A stretch of DNA of 43,361 nt from an uncultured Bacteroidales bacterium (GTDB taxonomy: Bacteria; Bacteroidota; Bacteroidia; Bacteroidales; UBA932). Location: positions 1 to 43,361 of the forward strand of contig ONIQ01000032.1 in assembly GCA_900317925.1 (NCBI GenBank), read 5' to 3'. Under the pieces are notes generated by a model that saw nothing but the letters and a program-made list of their open reading frames with translations, was not told the DNA's origin and did no database searches. The translations under genes and the position numbers were made by a program. This document shows, one piece after another, positions 40,918 to 43,361 of the stretch; position 1 is the first letter of the stretch; each line of letters opens with the position of its first letter.

Positions 40918-41235
40918 ATGAATATGTTAATGATTCTTCAAGCGGCCCAGCCGACTGGGGGAGGAAATGGCTCTTTCCTCATTATGATGATTGCCATCTT
41001 TGCGGTGATGTGGTTCTTCATGATCCGCCCGCAGCGCAAGCAGCAGAAGGAGCTGGAGAAATTCCGCAATGAGTTGAAGAAAGGCGACAAGGTCGTAACC
41101 GCCGGCGGCATCTACGGAACCGTCGATGAGATCAAGGAAAGATACGTCCTGCTGAAGGTGGATGGTGAAACCCGCCTGCGCGTGGACAAGAACTCCCTCG
41201 TCCGGGATTATTCGGATGCCCAGCAGCAGCAATAG
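40918..41235 (+). CDS. yajC: preprotein translocase subunit YajC
   Basis: A 105-residue protein: one membrane helix (about 18-36, FLIMMIAIFAVMWFFMIRPQRKQQKE), then the small beta domain with GDKVVTAGGIYGTVDEI. It associates with SecDF. The start could be the ATG at 40918 or 40924. It is followed by a YbbR gene that overlaps its end by 20 bases. Confidence 0.95.
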   Translation: MNMLMILQAAQPTGGGNGSFLIMMIAIFAVMWFFMIRPQRKQQKELEKFRNELKKGDKVVTAGGIYGTVDEIKERYVLLKVDGETRLRVDKNSLVRDYSDAQQQQ

Positions 41236-42175
41236 GAAACGAGGAAGGGACCTTGCGGGTCTGCTGTTCTCGCTCCTGTTGGCTTTCAGTATCTGGCTGA
41301 TCCATAATCTTTCGCTGAATTACACCCAGGTGATCGCCGTTCCCGTAACGGCGCGCAGCAACATCGAGGGACATCAGGAACTGTCTTCCAATTCCTGTGA
41401 AGTGGCGGCCCGCTGCCGGATGAACGGTTTCGCATTATTGCGGCACCGTAACCGGTCGCATACCGAAACCTACACGGTTTTCTTCGATGCGGCCGACCTT
41501 CGTCCGGATGGCGGAGACCTTTTCTCGGTGGTATCCGAACAGCTGGTCAATTATTTCAGCGAGATTTTCGGCGACGGTGCCATCCTGGAGTCGATGGTGT
41601 CGCGGAGCGTCCAGTTCCGCTTCCCGTACGAGAATCACCGGAAGGTCCCGGTGGTTCCCGTGCAGTCGTTGTCGTTCCGTCCGCAATATATGGCGCTTTC
41701 GCCCATGGTGGTGCAGCCGGATTCGGTTACCATCTACGGCGAGCCCTATCAGGTCGATGCCGTGGACGCGGTCTATACGCGGACCATCGAACTGAATAAC
41801 GTCCGCAGCGGCGTGCATGGGATCGTCCCCATCAACCCGGTGAACGGCATCCGCATGAGCGCGACCGAGGTGAGTTACTCGATGAGCGTCACGCGGTATG
41901 TGGAGGTGACCGCGAGCCTGCCGGTTTCGGTACGCGGGGTCCCGGCGGGCAAGACGCTTTCCGTCTATCCCTCGCAGGCCGAAGTAACCTTCCGCTGTGC
42001 GTTTCCGGTGCTGGAGAGTCCCGAGGAAAAAACGCGCTTGTATATTGACTATGACGATTTTGCGAGTTCCATCAACGGCCGATGCGTGGCGCGTCCGGCA
42101 GGTTTGCCGATGGGCGTTATCGAATGCCGGATCGAACCGCAGGTTTTTGAGTGTGTAGAACGAGGGAGACACTAG
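41216..42175 (+). CDS. YbbR-domain membrane protein
   Basis: A 319-residue protein with a basic N-terminus, one membrane helix (about 10-30, DLAGLLFSLLLAFSIWLIH) and YbbR-like repeats outside (VVPVQSLSFRPQYMALSP, DSVTIYGEPYQVDAVDAV). In Firmicutes the family member CdaR regulates the cyclic-di-AMP synthase; no such gene is here. The ATG at 41216 lies inside yajC (20-base overlap); the frame is open further upstream but only as a shadow of yajC. Two bases separate it from coaE. Confidence 0.82.
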   Translation: MPSSSNRKRGRDLAGLLFSLLLAFSIWLIHNLSLNYTQVIAVPVTARSNIEGHQELSSNSCEVAARCRMNGFALLRHRNRSHTETYTVFFDAADLRPDGGDLFSVVSEQLVNYFSEIFGDGAILESMVSRSVQFRFPYENHRKVPVVPVQSLSFRPQYMALSPMVVQPDSVTIYGEPYQVDAVDAVYTRTIELNNVRSGVHGIVPINPVNGIRMSATEVSYSMSVTRYVEVTASLPVSVRGVPAGKTLSVYPSQAEVTFRCAFPVLESPEEKTRLYIDYDDFASSINGRCVARPAGLPMGVIECRIEPQVFECVERGRH

Positions 42176-42177
42176 GC

Positions 42178-42783
42178 ATGAAAACGGTCTTGGTTACAGG
42201 CGGAATCGGCAGCGGCAAATCGGCTGTCTGTGCCTACCTTGCGTCTCGTGGCGTTCCGGTCTATGATTCTGACAGCCGCACCAAGGCGCTCTATGATACG
42301 GATCCGGCCTTGTTGCCGGCTCTGGAAAAGGCGTTCGGTACCTCGCTGCGCTCTCCGTCCGGGAAATTGGACAGGGCGGCGCTGGCGGCCGTCATTTTTG
42401 CCGATGCGGGAGCCCGTACAACCTTGGAAAAGATTGTCTATCCCGTCGTGCTGCGGGATTTTCTATCCTGGAAGGACGCCTTCTCACGGCAACCCTGGTG
42501 CGGCTACGGGACGGTTCCTTTCGTGGTGATGGAAAGCGCCGTAGCTGCCCACAAGGCCCCGTTCGATGCCGTCTTCGACAAGATCGTTGCGGTAGCGGCG
42601 CCCCTGGAGACACGCGTTCTTCGGGCGACGAAACGGGACGGGACAACGCCGGACCTGGTCCGGCAGCGCATTCGAAGCCAGCAGGACGCCACGGCCCTTG
42701 CCGATGCCGTTTTTGACAACGGCGGCCCAATTGCCTCCATCCCTTCCCTCGCCGATCAACTTTTCCTCCATCTCTGGCAATAA
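42178..42783 (+). CDS. coaE: dephospho-CoA kinase
   Basis: A 201-residue kinase: P-loop GGIGSGKS at 8-15, then VYDSDSRTKAL, and the adenine-region block with RVLRATKRDGTTPDLVRQRIRSQQ. It makes CoA from dephospho-CoA and ATP. The ATG at 42178 fits family starts (MKTVLVTGGIGSGKSA); nine in-frame codons upstream lie in the YbbR gene. A GGGAG lies nine bases before it. Confidence 0.93.
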   Translation: MKTVLVTGGIGSGKSAVCAYLASRGVPVYDSDSRTKALYDTDPALLPALEKAFGTSLRSPSGKLDRAALAAVIFADAGARTTLEKIVYPVVLRDFLSWKDAFSRQPWCGYGTVPFVVMESAVAAHKAPFDAVFDKIVAVAAPLETRVLRATKRDGTTPDLVRQRIRSQQDATALADAVFDNGGPIASIPSLADQLFLHLWQ

Positions 42784-42792
42784 TCCCATCCC

Positions 42793-42828
42793 TGCCTTCA
42801 CTTCTGCCTTCACTTCTGCCTTCACTTC
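42793..42828. repeat. 12-bp tandem repeat (3 copies)
   Basis: TGCCTTCACTTC repeated exactly at 42793, 42805 and 42817, followed by a partial copy. It lies just behind the coaE stop codon and before array B. Confidence 0.9.
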
Positions 42829-42881
42829 CGCCTTCCCCCGGAAATTCCTGCGGTCCCCGGAAGGTCCTGCGCTTTTCAGGG

Positions 42882-43282
42882 GGACCTTCCATGCTGGAGG
42901 CTGTTTTCCCGGAAGGTTCTGCGTTTTTCAGGGGGACCTTCCATGCCAGCGCCCATTTTCCCGGAAGGTCCTGCGTTTTTCCGGGGGACCTTCCATGCCA
43001 GCGCCCGTTTTCCCGGAAGGCCCTGCGCTTTTCCGGGGGACCTTCCATGCCAGGAGCCATTTTCCCGGAAGGTCCTGCGATTTTCCGGGGGACCTTCCAC
43101 GCCAGAGGCCATTTTCCTGGAAGGTCCTGCCTTTTTCCGGGGGACCTTCCATGCTAGGAGCCATTTTCCCGGAAGGTCTTGCGCTTTTCCGGGGGACCTT
43201 CCATGCTAGAGGCCATTTTCCCGGAAGGTCCTGCGCTTTTCCGGGGGACCTTCCATGCCAGAGGCCGTTTTCCCGGAAGGTC
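42882..43282. repeat. 52-bp hairpin tandem array B (8 units plus partial)
   Basis: Units start at 42882, 42934, 42986, 43038, 43090, 43142, 43194 and 43246, an exact 52-bp period. Each has arm GACCTTCC(ATG), a loop with AGGCC-TTTTC, the inverse arm GGAAGGTC, and a linker with CTGCG-TTTTCCGGGG. A half unit precedes the first. The arms and geometry equal those of array A; loop and linker differ consistently (CCCGGAAGG here against CATGGAAGG there). The repeat lacks stop codons in several frames, so long false ORFs arise. Confidence 0.95.
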
Positions 43283-43361
43283 CCTGTCCAAGTGCTCTTA
43301 GTCTGCGCTATTTCGGGACACCTGGAACGAAAAACGCTCGTTTTGCTCCTGGTCTACACTA

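Larger units (their letters stand above)
42784..43361. other. 578-bp non-coding end of the window
   Basis: Holds the 12-bp triple repeat (42793-42828), a partial hairpin unit (about 42850-42881), array B (42882-43282) and a tail with the small palindrome AAAACG-CT-CGTTTT (about 43331-43344). The tail has CTTAGTCTGC at about 43297, which resembles CCTAGTCTGC behind array A at 17508-17517. Confidence 0.8.

Noticed and set aside
42392-43060. Long open frames through array B on both strands (up to 222 codons, with repeated PEKRRTFREN-like peptides)
   Set aside because: They come from the 52-bp repeat, which lacks stops in several frames; since 52 is not a multiple of 3, three units run through all frames. 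They also overlap coaE. Not genes.
42882-43282. Integron attC array
   Set aside because: No gene cassettes lie between units and no integrase is present; the spacing is constant at 52 bases.
1-43361. tRNA and rRNA genes
   Set aside because: I looked for T-loop-like GGTTCGA-N2-C patterns and conserved rRNA stretches by eye and found none that could be folded into a tRNA.

Overview
The window looks like a chromosomal segment of an uncultured gut or rumen-type member of the Bacteroidales (Bacteroidota). The support is: promoter -7 boxes of the Bacteroidetes form TAnnTTTG in front of many genes; Bacteroidetes-typical families (fimbrillin-like lipoprotein, DUF4301, DUF4251, DUF4249 with a TonB receptor, GSCFA, DUF3276, a long NusB, Wzi-type outer-membrane protein); and a sodium-pumping methylmalonyl-CoA decarboxylase operon as used in succinate-to-propionate metabolism. 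The backbone is GC-rich. The genus cannot be fixed from this sequence alone.

Positions 1-7328 are an accessory region: a GIY-YIG protein with a modified-DNA-reader-like tail, several small unknown genes, a DUF4160 gene, a relic of a DNA-binding/ATPase regulator, a fimbrillin-like lipoprotein with 90-bp internal repeats, a HigB-HigA toxin-antitoxin pair sitting against the broken tail of a second lipoprotein gene, and a complete two-ORF insertion sequence (ISL3/ISAon1 type) with terminal inverted repeats.

Positions 7364-16999 and onward are housekeeping backbone. On the minus strand lie mmdA-oadG-mmdC-mmdB, yebC and a TPR membrane protein; divergent from them run recF, a DUF721 gene, pdxB and a DUF4301 gene. 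A 600-bp non-coding stretch with a five-unit 52-bp hairpin-repeat array follows, then lysA broken by a small frameshifting deletion, then ffh. Next come minus-strand genes for a DUF4251 lipoprotein, a 5'-nucleotidase and an outer-membrane barrel, and then an AT-rich TonB receptor/DUF4249/lipoprotein operon that looks acquired.

From 27.4 kb onward: a GSCFA protein, dsbD, rny, a structured RNA that fits 6S RNA, zapA and its coiled-coil partner, a dicarboxylate symporter, nadE, a purine-salvage pair (nucleoside phosphorylase and MTA/SAH deaminase), a Wzi-like protein, a DUF3276 nucleic-acid-binding protein, nusB, yajC, a YbbR-domain protein and coaE. The window ends in a second array of the same 52-bp hairpin family (eight full units), with a locus-specific consensus. 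These two arrays are the strongest candidate for something undescribed.
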